Below, piece by piece: positions 9,848-19,099 of a stretch of DNA of 20,597 bases. The notes under the pieces are model-generated. The model was not told where the DNA came from. It did no database searches and worked only from the letters and a program-made list of their open reading frames with translations. Source of the stretch: Saccoglossus kowalevskii (taxonomy: Eukaryota; Hemichordata; Enteropneusta; Harrimaniidae); contig NW_003156257.1 of assembly GCF_000003605.2 (NCBI RefSeq), positions 39,562 to 60,158 on the forward strand, written 5' to 3'. A program made the position numbers and the translations under genes. How positions within the stretch are numbered: position 1 is the stretch's first letter; each line of letters begins with the position of its first letter.

Positions 9848-10652
9848 TCTTAACTAAAGATACAGTACGCATAAGCAATATTCAACAAAAGTGCTGCACT
9901 TAAACTTGTGTGTTAATTGAACGTAGTCATATTACTGTAGTTTGTACAACATATGTGTTTCATAACGCATGTCAAAATGCGATATTGTACTTGGACGAAT
10001 AAATTCAATTGAATGATATAATTTAATATATATATGAAACAAATATATGATAGTTGACATCATGTGCTAAACGGATATCCATGCATTTAATTGAATTCAG
10101 TTTATTAAGTTGATAGTATTGATAATTTGGAGACAAACTATTAAACTTTGAATGTTCATTTTTTTAGTATAGCCAATTACAAAATTGAATTTACTGCTTG
10201 GGTAAAGTTTGATACGATTCATCGTAAATTTTGCAAATTAATAATCACTTAACTGTAGTACATCCTGTATATTAAAAATAATCTAAAATAAAATACATTA
10301 TACAATAACATACAACATGACAAAAGTCATCAGGTCCATAAGACGCACAATTCACCAACAGTGTAAGTATAGACTAGCTTGAACCACTCTACAAGTGTCT
10401 GTACAAGTAGTGGTACCAAGTGTTCGGAATGGGTAAGCGTCCTTTAGTCGCATGCTACACCTGTTACACCCGTCAAGATGATACCAATAACTCCAGAAGC
10501 ATGTAGCCATCTGGGCAAGCTATAAAATAGTCATATCCAGGAATACTGTTTCTTATCATTTACGAGACATACATGTCAAATTTTGAAATTAAATGCTTGT
10601 ATCTTCAAGCTTTTAAAAGTTCCAACAAGCACTAATTTTCAGTATCCTTGCT

Positions 10653-11341
10653 TCACCAGCTTTCAAGCCAGTGTCTTACCCGAAAATCGTCGTACAATAC
10701 ACAAGCTCTACAATATCTAAGAAGTTGTGAGATATAAATTCCATAAGCTGGGGATGATGGAATATTGTTAGACAAAAGATAATTAACAATTTCAAATTCA
10801 AAATCATCCCTTTTGTCATACAGTTTAGTATATAGACCATTCGGTCTAATTTGGAAAAACAAATCAACGTAGGAAGCAGAATCCTTGTTCTCGGTGGTCT
10901 CTTTAATTTAAAGCTCACGCAGATATATCAGGTCTAGTAATTTCGAAATGCCCTGATTATTGAAGCTCAGCAGATCATCAATGTATCTGTGTTTGTTGTT
11001 AAAGCGCTTTGCAAGTTGTTTCTTTCCTGATTGATGCATGAATTCTGAGACTGCATGAATTCTGCCTCATATGAATATAAGAATAGGTCAACAAGAAGTG
11101 GTGCACAGATGTACCCATAGGAATGCCAACAGTTTGTCTAAAAGTCGATCCACCAAATTTGACAAAAATATTATCAATGAGAAAAGTGGTCATAGATGTA
11201 ATATCTTCTTCTGTATATTTATTTCAAGCATCTTCATTGTTACTAAAATATCCAGAGTTATGTGTAATAACAATAAACTTATACCTACGACTGCCATTCT
11301 TCTTAAAGATGGCTTGTTGCACTAGAGATGTTAATCTAATT
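10653..11341 (-). pseudogene. Penelope-like reverse transcriptase, 3' half
   Basis: Minus-strand RT relic beginning at RLTSLVQQAIFKKNGSRRYK (about 11332-11280). After an in-frame stop it continues with FLIDNIFVKFGGSTFRQT, then the palm motif VGIPMGT (11127-11110). The catalytic metal-binding motif RYIDDLLSFNN follows at 10988 onward, then LYDKRDDFEFEIVN, IPSSPAYGIYISQLLRYCRA and a short tail to 10653. These blocks fit the RT family of Penelope-like elements ('GIPMGTNCAPLLADLFLYSYE', 'RYIDD', 'LYDKRDDF..PIVN'). A frameshift just after GIPMGT and further stops break it. It lacks the fingers segment, which lies 5.7 kb away at 17226-17007. No GIY-YIG endonuclease was seen. Confidence 0.8.
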
Positions 11342-11345
11342 TTAA
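11342..11345. repeat. left target-site duplication TTAA
   Basis: TTAA directly abuts the left inverted repeat and is matched by TTAA at 17003-17006. In the split RT it corresponds to the Leu-Lys codons of the target. Confidence 0.85.
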
Positions 11346-11363
11346 AGATGCAATATGGACGAG
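11346..11363 (+). repeat. left terminal inverted repeat
   Basis: AGATGCAATATGGACGAG is the exact reverse complement of 16985-17002. Beyond 18 bp the match continues as AATTGA against AAATTGA with one gap, then is lost. Confidence 0.9.
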
Positions 11364-11479
11364 AATTGACATTTATTTCACTCTTTAATAAAGTGAATTA
11401 ACCACACATAATAGTAGTTTACCTATTCAATCTAAGAATCATGCTTTCAAAATGCCGATATGTGTTTGTAAACATAGTT

Positions 11480-11580
11480 TGAATCCGCCGCCATTGCTGG
11501 AGATATGGGTCACGTGATTCCGAACGCAGAAAATTATGTCATAGCGGTAGTAGGTCATCACAACAATGGCCGCCGCTTCC
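11480..11580 (+). promoter_or_regulatory. promoter-like motifs at the left end of Kolobok
   Basis: Within 100 bp there is GCCGCCATTG (11487-11496, YY1-like), the E-box CACGTG (11511-11516) and the inverted CAATGGCCGCC (11564 onward, YY1-like). The last includes an ATG in good context (ACAACAATGG), giving a 20-codon ORF that starts MAAASRTAAHS. This is a local GC- and CpG-rich patch in an AT-rich element, consistent with a transposon promoter. Function is inferred from motifs only. Confidence 0.35.
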
Positions 11581-11783
11581 AGAACTGCAGCCCATTCCCT
11601 TTCGGAATGTTCGTGGCAACATTCTTGAAAACTGTGAAATGGACACTAAAAAGTTAGTTTCACAAAGAAATGCTTTTACACAGGTGTAAACACCGCTATT
11701 ACATCGGCAAACACGTCTGGCATAATACACAGGTGTTGCATCGGTGTTGATTCACTGTTGACAGCTCTTCCCGGCGTGAAATG

Positions 11784-11860
11784 TATAAAGGGACACAAAA
11801 ATGAAAGGAGGACTGCCAGTCGGTTAGTGCTGGGTTCTTTTGTCACCATCCGGAATACCG
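11784..11860 (+). promoter_or_regulatory. TATA box and possible first exon, plus strand
   Basis: TATAAAG at 11784-11790 is followed about 70 bp later by a strong splice donor, ACCG|GTAAGTAATG, cutting after 11860. Spacing suits a short untranslated first exon starting near 11815. Candidate later exons, judged from splice consensus, are 12735-12903, 13129-13247 and one beginning at 13952. Confidence 0.35.
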
Positions 11861-12734
11861 GTAAGTAATGAATAATGCTTTTCTATCCAAACTTTGCATG
11901 CAACTGTATGATTTTTAAAGAAAATACCTCTACGGTAGATCATTTAGTACAGCACATTGTTTTCGTTACCGTGGGGCAAAGTTGGTTAGCGGCCGGAGAG
12001 GGGGTTCTCTGAATAAAATATGGTATGCATGCTGAAGTTACTAGTATTTGTCACGTATACGCGTGTACAGTAATAAAGTCTATGTTATGTTTCTGCACTT
12101 GAAGGGGTATAATTTCACAAAAATAAGTGTTTAGAGGGGCTTTTTGAAAAGCTATACTTCAGTGTGGGTACCAGGTTGGACTTTGAGTACCCCCTGGAGT
12201 TAGCATTGTGGGAAACATCGTGGGAAGGGAGGAAAATTCATTGTCGGTATTTGAGGATCGTGGCTAGGTCTGAGAATTGAGCATACTCATTGGATCTCCC
12301 CAGTTTACAGACATTTTGAGAACGCAGTAAATTGAATTAACTTGTTTATGGTACAAGATTGTGTATTCTTATTATACGGGCAGTTCGTTCGTTTTATGTC
12401 CAACAAGGCTTTATTGCCGCTTGGGAGTTGAATTAAACAAAATGTTGTTATGTACGTTTGTTTCTATAACTGGATATGTGCAAGTACACATATATCAATT
12501 CTAAAGTGTTTCTTGATGTTTAATTTACATTTCTGTTGATGACATGCTTTTAAATGACCATTTTCACATAATTCATGGTTCAAAACTAATTTGCCATTGG
12601 CGACTGGCAAAGAATTATCAGAAGCCCAGTCGTTAATATAAACCAAATGAATTTTTTTGTTGAGTGGTTTTGTAACTAAAATAAAATGTTACGACCTTTC
12701 TGATGCATTTTGTGTACTTTTTTTCATTATCCAG

Positions 12735-12903
12735 ACAAATTTTACATAAATGCCATCATCAAGTGATGAGATTCAAAGGTTGTACAAGAAAAAATAGGTT
12801 CAAAAAGATGTGGAAGAGGCAGAAAGTCAGTGAGAGGTGGTGAGGCAGTCAGAAGAAAATCATGTAAAGAGAGAGAGAGAAATGAAGGGAACATTGAGAA
12901 ATA
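12735..12903 (+). pseudogene. possible second exon of a plus-strand Kolobok gene, decayed
   Basis: A pyrimidine-rich acceptor (TTTTCATTATCCAG) precedes an ATG at 12750 that reads MPSSSDEIQRLYKKK, a stop, VQKDVEEAESQ, a stop, then EVVRQSEENHVKREREK. The composition is highly charged, like a coiled-coil or basic region, and a donor (GTGAGT) follows at 12904. Further acceptor/donor pairs bound 13129-13247, and a strong acceptor (TTTTTATTACAG) precedes 13952. No frame stays open across these pieces. Autonomous Kolobok elements can carry a second protein besides transposase, and this may be its remnant; a non-coding transcript is also possible. Confidence 0.3.
12868..12881 (+). repeat. (GA)n short run
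   Basis: A run of AG units within the possible plus-strand exon. In one frame it encodes the REREK portion of the charged segment. Confidence 0.6.
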
Positions 12904-13934
12904 GTGAGTAATGCAATCATTTATAATTTATTTTAAATATACAAAAAATGTATAAAATATAGGTCTCTGGTAACAAATGATTTTCAACAACGATGAAAGG
13001 ACCAGTTACTGCACAAATCCCTACTCTCCGTGGGACCCACCCAATACGAAACCCACTTACTGCGAAGCTACTAGTAACAAATGAATATATATGTAAATAT
13101 TAAAATTTGTTATTTTTTACAATGGTAGACAACCTGTGAAGCCATGACAAGAGAGCAGTGAAGTGATTATTTAATCGTTAACCAAGCATGAAGTCGACAG
13201 ATGCCATCACTACCAGAATGCATCTGTTGCGGATGGCACAAACAAGAGTAAGTTCAAATTCTTATTTCACACTGTCAGGGATTGATTATTGAAAACAGAA
13301 AATCTGAACAAGAAAACAGAAAAAAAAATCTGCACACCCAGAATAAACAAAAAAATTAACACAAAACTAAGTGATAGAAAAATAGTGCTTAGCTTTTTCC
13401 ACCACTGCCCCACCCAGAATTTCTAATGATCTATCCCTAATCATTTAAGAATACATTGTAGAAATAAAACCGTTCAGAAACACCGGTACTGTATTACATG
13501 TAGTAGTGCGTAACATTACAGGTATGACTGTCATAAAAGTTGTATTTTTTATGATCAGAATACAATAAATTCAATTTTTGGTTTAAACTTGATTCTACAA
13601 TAGAGTAACTACTCATCTGCAAATGTGTACCCTAGAATATTTTTGTTAGCTAACCATTGGTTTTCTTAGCAACAATATATCTGAGTATTAACTGCTTTAA
13701 GAACGGAATAAATTATGAGAGTGTGGTGTAATTTGAATACTACAGGTTGAAGGTAAATATTGCTGTTCATATGATTTATGCAGGATAATTTTACTGTTGC
13801 ATTTCTGTTCTGGGGTGTAAGCTTCCTTATAGTAAAATAGTGTGGTGACCTTTTAAAATAACATTAGTGTAGCTAAATGTAGTACATTAATTATTTCTAG
13901 GGGTATCAAATAAAAGATCTTTTTAAATGATAGT

Positions 13935-13940
13935 TTTATT
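13935..13940 (-). terminator. possible polyadenylation signal of the transposase gene
   Basis: On the minus strand AATAAA lies about 150 bp past the last transposase stop (14089) and is followed by a second AATAAA-like run. Position and orientation suit a 3' end. It overlaps a plus-strand splice acceptor, so the two units would converge here. Confidence 0.3.
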
Positions 13941-14088
13941 TTTTATTACAGGAATTTAGAGAGATGATTATGCACAAGGGTATCCTAGCCACTACAAGGG
14001 GATAAGATGTATTACAACTACAAACTACAACAACTGAACAATTTGCATGAAAATGTATGATTTGTGTGTTTAATGCGCTAGGATGTTT

Positions 14089-16745
14089 CTGTTTTACATA
14101 ACACTTGCTCCTCTGCCAATGTAGCTATTGCAGGTGGTGGTATAAGAGCAATGTCAGCAGAAATGTGTCTCCGGTCATCAGGTTCATGTACCATCGGTCT
14201 ATACATCCATATCTGTCAGCCATTCTGAGATCCAGACTGTTGGTTTTTAATTGTGCGATATGAGAATAGGTCTTGTCAGTTTTGATTGGTGCCACCAACC
14301 ATCAAGCATTTTAGATTCTTTTGTACCTAGATATAATAAAAAATACATTATATAAATGGCACTGTAACCACATCAACATACATACAGTACTTTGTAATAT
14401 TAAAGTTTTGGTTCAAATCATAATATTTATATCTGTACATATTTATGCATTAAGATACAACATTCTTAGAAAATATAGCTAATTTTGTACTCACCATTCT
14501 GTTTTTTCCTTATTTCTCTATTACCAGTATAATGTACATTGCGGTATATTACTGCAAGACGGTTCCTAGCTTTATAAACTGGCAGTATGTATACATGCAA
14601 ACCATTTACTGACATATTGCAATATTTGCTGTTGAAATGTTTCAAGCTCACTTATCTCCCTGTAAATGTAGTAAAAAAATGATTTCCTAGCTTCATACTT
14701 TCATCAATATAAATTCCTTCTAATATAGAGACTTGTTCAAAATATCTTGATCACCTAGCATTCAAGTAGTAAGATATCTTCTTCAGAAAGTGTTTATCAA
14801 ACACAATATGACCGCAATGCCTTGGTTCCCCTCTGCAACCACTCGCCATCACCGCTAGCTTCTTCTGTTAAAGGGACATGCTGGCACTGACCAGTTCCAG
14901 TCTTGTCCACAATCAAGGTTCACTCATGTTCATTGCCAACATGGCATAATAAGCTACTCCATATTCCCTGTAATGAGAATAAATATAAAACTGTCTGCAA
15001 TTTGCCTTCATTTGGATTTCCATTTCGGGACACAATAGCAGTCATTGAAACAAAGTATTACCATGTACATTAAACCAAGATTTTTTTCAAACAAGGGAAG
15101 AGGGGCGCAGCTCTCTCAAGCCATAAAATTATCAAAAACTCCACACCCTGGTAGGGAGAACCCTATCCCCCACTTGGTGGCACTGCTGAATTGCAGTGCT
15201 CCCTCTTGCTGTTTCTTTTCTAGAGATCAACCCTGTTAAACAAAAGCCATTGTCAATGACATACTCCCAGTTTGTAGTAGCCTTTTACGACGGACAAGTC
15301 ACAGTACAAGATGAGAGGATGGCGATTACAGCGATCATAGCATAGGGTGGGGAAAGTCATCTATGTATATAGATATATCTGTAAAATGTTAATAGTAGTC
15401 ACCTAATTAGAATGTAGCAATGGTTTTTTAAAGCAACAATTTAGATAAATTTAAAAACAGGTGTAATGTAAGTGTGTAATATGTACAGAAACAAGAGTTG
15501 AAGTTATCCATGCTGTTTATTTAAATTGAATGATCTGGCCCTTTTATTTACATTTTAATATTTACATTTTTTTTTATTTGTCAAAATTATTGTGAATTTG
15601 TTTATCATAAACTACAACAAATTTTCCTAATCAATCTGATGATATTACTATTACTCTACTCAACAAAGAAAAGTGTTTTATCTATTTTACCATTACAACA
15701 ATCTCAAAATAAATAGATTAATTGTAAATTGATGTACTATGACTTTGGAAATGAAACCTCAAAATAGAACAAAAATACAACACCAGCAAATGCCTACATG
15801 ACTCTGAGGCATTTAAATCACCTACACACTCATGGACGGGCAGGCATTTGTACAAGACTACCTAAATTGATAATTTCCTTGGTTAGAATCCTAGCAGTAT
15901 GTCATATGTTCAAGGAATGTTTAATTTCTGAATATATATTGTTTTCAAAAAGTAAATGAAGATGTGATTAGGTCATCATTCAAACCATCTATTAATAACA
16001 AAGTACGATTTAAAAATAAGTTGTATAGTAAAATATAGTCCAAGAAAAGCAATGTGCCTTAAAAGCAATACTATATTTTTTCATAATAATGTCACCAGGT
16101 AACAACATCATATATACTATGGCTTGCCAGTTCATTTATTCAGCTTTGACTAGATTGCTTTGAATCTGGACAGAATTTAAATTTACTCATCTCAGCTCCA
16201 ATTTGTGGATGAGCATCAGTCACAATCAACAAGCAGCTGCAAGCCACCTAGAAACTGACGCCGCCAACCCATGTAAAGGTACATAGATACTGTAAACAAA
16301 CAGTACCCGTGATGGGAGACAATACAAATAATACTCCGATCAACAATCAGTTACTTGACAATACAAAAAAACAAAAACAGAAAAATTGACATCTCAAACA
16401 CCGAAATTACCACATGCTTTAAACTTCAAAAGCATGTCAGTCTACGTTCAATGGATAGCTACTGGTCTGTCCTGTCGGTGTGCATATTTCGGTGACGATT
16501 GGCAACTGGCTGACGACTAACTGTTACCACTGAATTGACATCAGTAACGATAAATGTAAACAACGAATTATTAATGTGAAATATCAATGAGTGGTGGTCT
16601 GCAAACACCAAGAGTCGTAGTCCAAATTAAACAAAACATATGTATAATCTGCGTATCAGTCAACTTACTGATCCATAACGATGGTACGTTCTTTACCGGA
16701 GTTTGTAACGTAAGGTCATCCTTTACTTTTCCGCAGCGCGGCCAT
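14089..16745 (-). pseudogene. Kolobok transposase, broken and partly missing
   Basis: The transposase would cut at the element's ends and paste it at TTAA. Minus-strand pieces, 5' to 3': a candidate first exon 16745-16669 (MAALRKSKG, stop, PYVTNSGKERTIVMDQ, then donor GTAAGT); 16289-16140 after a TTTACAG acceptor, with LLIVTDAHPQIGAEM holding the second acidic catalytic residue; 15041-14920 with SRNGNPNEGKLQ and IWSSLLCHVGNEHE, stop; 14905-14810 with CQHVPLTEEASGDGEWLQRG; 14800-14753 with HFLKKISYYLNAR; 14651-14466 with YKARNRLAVIYRNVHYTGN; and 14325-14089 with WLVAPIKTDKTYSHIAQL and, in another frame, ISADIALIPPPAIATL. All these fit the C-terminal half of Kolobok transposases in order. The block holding the first catalytic Asp ('DSPGH.A.Y..Y') and the 'DIWH' block were not found. 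Multiple stops and frameshifts make it inactive. Confidence 0.75.
15095..15240. repeat. GC-richer island with hairpin inside Kolobok
   Basis: This segment is visibly less AT-rich than its surroundings. It contains the perfect inverted repeat CACTGC-TGAATT-GCAGTG at 15180-15197 and a direct run of short motifs such as CACCCTGGTAGGGAGAACCC. It interrupts the region where transposase blocks would be expected, so it may be a short inserted element. No A or B box of a tRNA-derived SINE was clear. Confidence 0.3.
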
Positions 16746-16780
16746 ATTTGCTCCGAATTTGTACTGACGCATGCGCAGTA
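16740..16780 (-). promoter_or_regulatory. NRF1-like and YY1-like motifs at the right end of Kolobok
   Basis: GCATGCGCA at 16769-16777, within ACGCATGCGCA, matches the core of NRF1 sites. GCGGCCATATTTG at 16738-16750 resembles the YY1 site and overlaps the candidate transposase start codon, an arrangement common in animal housekeeping promoters. It sits correctly to drive the minus-strand transposase. Inferred from motifs only. Confidence 0.4.
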
Positions 16781-16984
16781 TCAACCTATGGCGTTGCAAT
16801 TTCTGTGTTTACATTGATGTTGCCTGTACGTACAATAACAAACTGAAGAAGCCTGTTTTGTTGTTTCACTGAACGAATACTATTTAGTGCGTCACAAAAG
16901 TTATGCTTTTAGATTCTGATAAATCACATTACAATCTCTTCTATAGCATGTAGTATCAAACGACTGTGATTAAAGTTTCAATTT

Positions 16985-17002
16985 CTCGTCCATATTGCAT
17001 CT
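16985..17002 (-). repeat. right terminal inverted repeat
   Basis: Exact reverse complement of 11346-11363; marks the right end of the Kolobok element. Confidence 0.9.
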
Positions 17003-17006
17003 TTAA
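17003..17006. repeat. right target-site duplication TTAA
   Basis: TTAA abutting the right inverted repeat, matching 11342-11345. Confidence 0.85.
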
Positions 17007-17226
17007 GTTTATTATGTGGAATTTTAGTGTACAATGTAGAAAAATCAAATGTATGAATAGAACTGTACCTAATGCTGCACTTACTTTGCCAGCTATCTAA
17101 CAGTTCCTTTGAGTTCTTAAGTATCCACATTTGGTTAAGACCACTGGTTTCATAAACCTTGCCACAATAGCGAAAAATGCCAGTTTTAATGGTAGTCAGA
17201 ATGGTGGTTAACAATTGTGACAAGCG
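17007..17226 (-). pseudogene. Penelope-like reverse transcriptase, 5' portion
   Basis: The minus strand is open from about 17223 and reads LSQLLTTILTTIKTGIF, then GLNQMWILKNSKELLDSWQS, then SIHTFDFSTLYTKIPHNKLK. 'TFDFSTLYT.IPH' is the first conserved acidic RT motif in the Penelope-like family, and 'NQMWILKNS' precedes it at the usual distance. Family similarity ends exactly at the TTAA where the Kolobok inverted repeat starts, and resumes without gap or overlap at 11341. Upstream of 17226 the frame hits a stop and similarity is lost, so the copy is 5'-truncated, as is usual for target-primed retroelements. Confidence 0.85.
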
Positions 17227-17229
17227 TTA

Positions 17230-18600
17230 TACCATATATGATATATAAAAGTGCAGTTGATAATCGCACAAGTTTGTAACAATCGTATTGTTCAAGGATC
17301 GCAACCAGGACACATTACATCACATTCGCATGTCTATTTAATTTCTTATGTCTTTCTTGTGGAAATACCCAACGCAAATTTGTACAAGCTGACAGTCACT
17401 CAGTGCTTTCGTAATCAGATGCACGCACACGGGTAGACAGTTCTAGAACACATACACATCCTAGAACTTAGGTTCGACACAATGAGAAACACGAATGGCA
17501 AATGAAAAATGAATTTTACAACCCAGTTTATATAATAACGAGCCTTGGCCTATAATACGTTCACCCATACTGTTTATATATACCTAGTCCGTATTATTAC
17601 ATTGTTTGAGTGTTCCCAGTGTCACCTAGGTATAATAGGTTCAACAATGTATGCAATATATATTGTGTACGTCTGACGCAATTTAACGGTATATATCCCA
17701 GATTACAACGACCAAAAACAGCACGAAGTAAAGTCAAATATTCCAAAACACCTGTACACCCGAAAAATGAAGGGAATCGGTAATTTTTAAAACATTCCAA
17801 TTTCATTAACAAAAGTGAACTTCATGATCACACACACTGTATGGTGACATCATAATTTAAACAACTTTCCACTCTACATCACCACAAATACATTCGCCAC
17901 AGTTAAGTTTTGTTAAAGCTCGAACCAATTTATTTTAAAACAAAATAAAATGTTCTGCATATTGTAATACATGGTAATATGCTCCGTAAAACCTTCACTT
18001 TTTATATACTTGAGGAAATATAAACGACAGGTGACATCAAATATGACACAGACGTGAAGATATCAATATTTAAAAAAATAACCTTTATCTATTCAATTAA
18101 AGCATCTCTCAATTAAAAATTACTATTCTATAAGCAAATATCCTTCAAGGTAATTCCGTGTCCCCATCCCGACGAACAATTGTACCAAAACTCATTTGGA
18201 AGTTCCCTTTGCAGTTTAAATTTTTTTGCATATTTCGCTGAATTTGTGTTCCCAAATTATACCTGGCCCAATGCACTATTAGAAATCTACACTTTGTATC
18301 ACCACAGCATCCCACAAACAATTTCGCCAAAGGTAATTCGAACAAAATTAATAGGCTCATGGGCGGCACCAGCACATCAACTCTAATAAACCATTCAATA
18401 TATCATTGAGAATGTCGCCCTCAATATTATAATTCGTTGTATCAGGATGCATACATGTATATTGGATGGGAACTGGGAATTAATATCATATAACAAGTGA
18501 TGATGTAAATTGCATCACGTTGAAAATGCTATAAACAAATATCCAGAGTTAAGTTACCAGCTCTATAAATTGGTGAAGTTCACTGAAGTAGACGTGGATT
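17230..18600. other. AT-rich stretch without a recognised gene
   Basis: The longest frames are a 71-codon ORF at 17812-17597 and a 76-codon ORF at 18375-18145 (both minus). The latter lies over a plus-strand ORF of similar length, and neither resembles a known family. No RNA gene or transposon end was seen. Confidence 0.5.
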
Positions 18601-18629
18601 ATTTATTGACTATTGTTTGTTTTCAAGGA

Positions 18630-18890
18630 CACTAGGGTTGTGTCTTGGGAGGAAGAAGGTAGATGGCTGTGGAGGGTGTTATTAAAGAATGGGTAATGAA
18701 GCCAGAAAACATGAAGTTCAAAATTGTCTCTAAGTGGCATTGCCCTCTCCAGATCGACATCACTTTTTACAAACTATACGACAACATTGTCATGCGTTGT
18801 GGAACACATAATAAGGATGTGAAGCATGGATACTACATACACAGTATGCCAATAGCTTTATTGAGGTTAGTATGTAGACATATCTTATGA
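18630..18890 (+). CDS. possible exon of unknown gene
   Basis: A pyrimidine-rich acceptor (TTGTTTGTTTTCAAG) ends at 18629. It is followed at 18663 by an ATG opening a 75-codon frame (MAVEGVIKEWVMKPENMKF ... KWHCPLQIDI) that ends with TGA at 18888-18890. A second frame, 18887-19099, overlaps its stop. The protein has a balanced composition but no motif, signal peptide or repeat that I recognise. It may be a decayed exon or a chance ORF. Confidence 0.2.
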
Positions 18891-19099
18891 ACAATGTTAA
18901 AGTATTAAAAGAAAATGTTCATTGGACGCAACAAGCACATATTTTTTGGCCTAAACCCACCCACCATGTATATTGTGGCTATAGGATGTCTGTACACGCT
19001 TTCTCCCGTACTGAACTTTTGCAAGCCACTAAAAACTTCGAAATTATACAGCGCAACCAGCGTATTTTCCCGGCTCTATACGTTAAGCGGTTAAGATGA

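Larger units (their letters stand above)
8570..10640. other. gene-free AT-rich stretch
   Basis: No coding sequence, RNA gene or transposon protein is recognised in this 2-kb stretch. It holds the second copy of the dispersed repeat (9174-9209) and an alternating purine-pyrimidine tract (9820-9847), listed separately. Confidence 0.6.
11346..17002 (-). mobile_element. Kolobok-type DNA transposon, degenerate
   Basis: A 5657-bp insertion bounded by perfect 18-bp terminal inverted repeats and flanked by TTAA on each side. Kolobok and piggyBac transposons both duplicate TTAA. piggyBac termini normally begin with C residues, which these do not. The internal minus-strand gene resembles Kolobok transposases (TDAHPQI block and C-terminal blocks), which settles the choice. 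The insertion interrupts a Penelope-like RT; removing it plus one TTAA rejoins the RT halves in one frame. The element carries promoter-like motifs at both ends, a broken transposase on the minus strand (right half) and a possible spliced plus-strand unit (left half). It is dead as a source of transposase but has well-preserved ends. Confidence 0.88.

Noticed and set aside
11071-11401. Overlapping plus-strand ORFs of 84 and 92 codons
   Set aside because: They are antisense shadows of the reverse transcriptase relic on the minus strand.
15045-15239. 64-codon plus-strand ORF inside Kolobok
   Set aside because: It crosses the hairpin island, has no motif, and is antisense to transposase remnants; probably chance.
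11342-17006. Twin-priming-type inversion as the cause of the inverted 18-bp match at the RT break
   Set aside because: Both RT halves lie on the same strand, and the inverted match is limited to the ends next to TTAA. Terminal inverted repeats of an inserted DNA transposon explain all observations.
11342-17006. piggyBac identity based on TTAA
   Set aside because: Ends do not begin with the usual C run, and the internal gene resembles Kolobok transposase.
18145-18386. Overlapping ORFs on opposite strands (76 and 68 codons)
   Set aside because: No family resemblance on either strand and no splice signal that favours one; not called as a gene.
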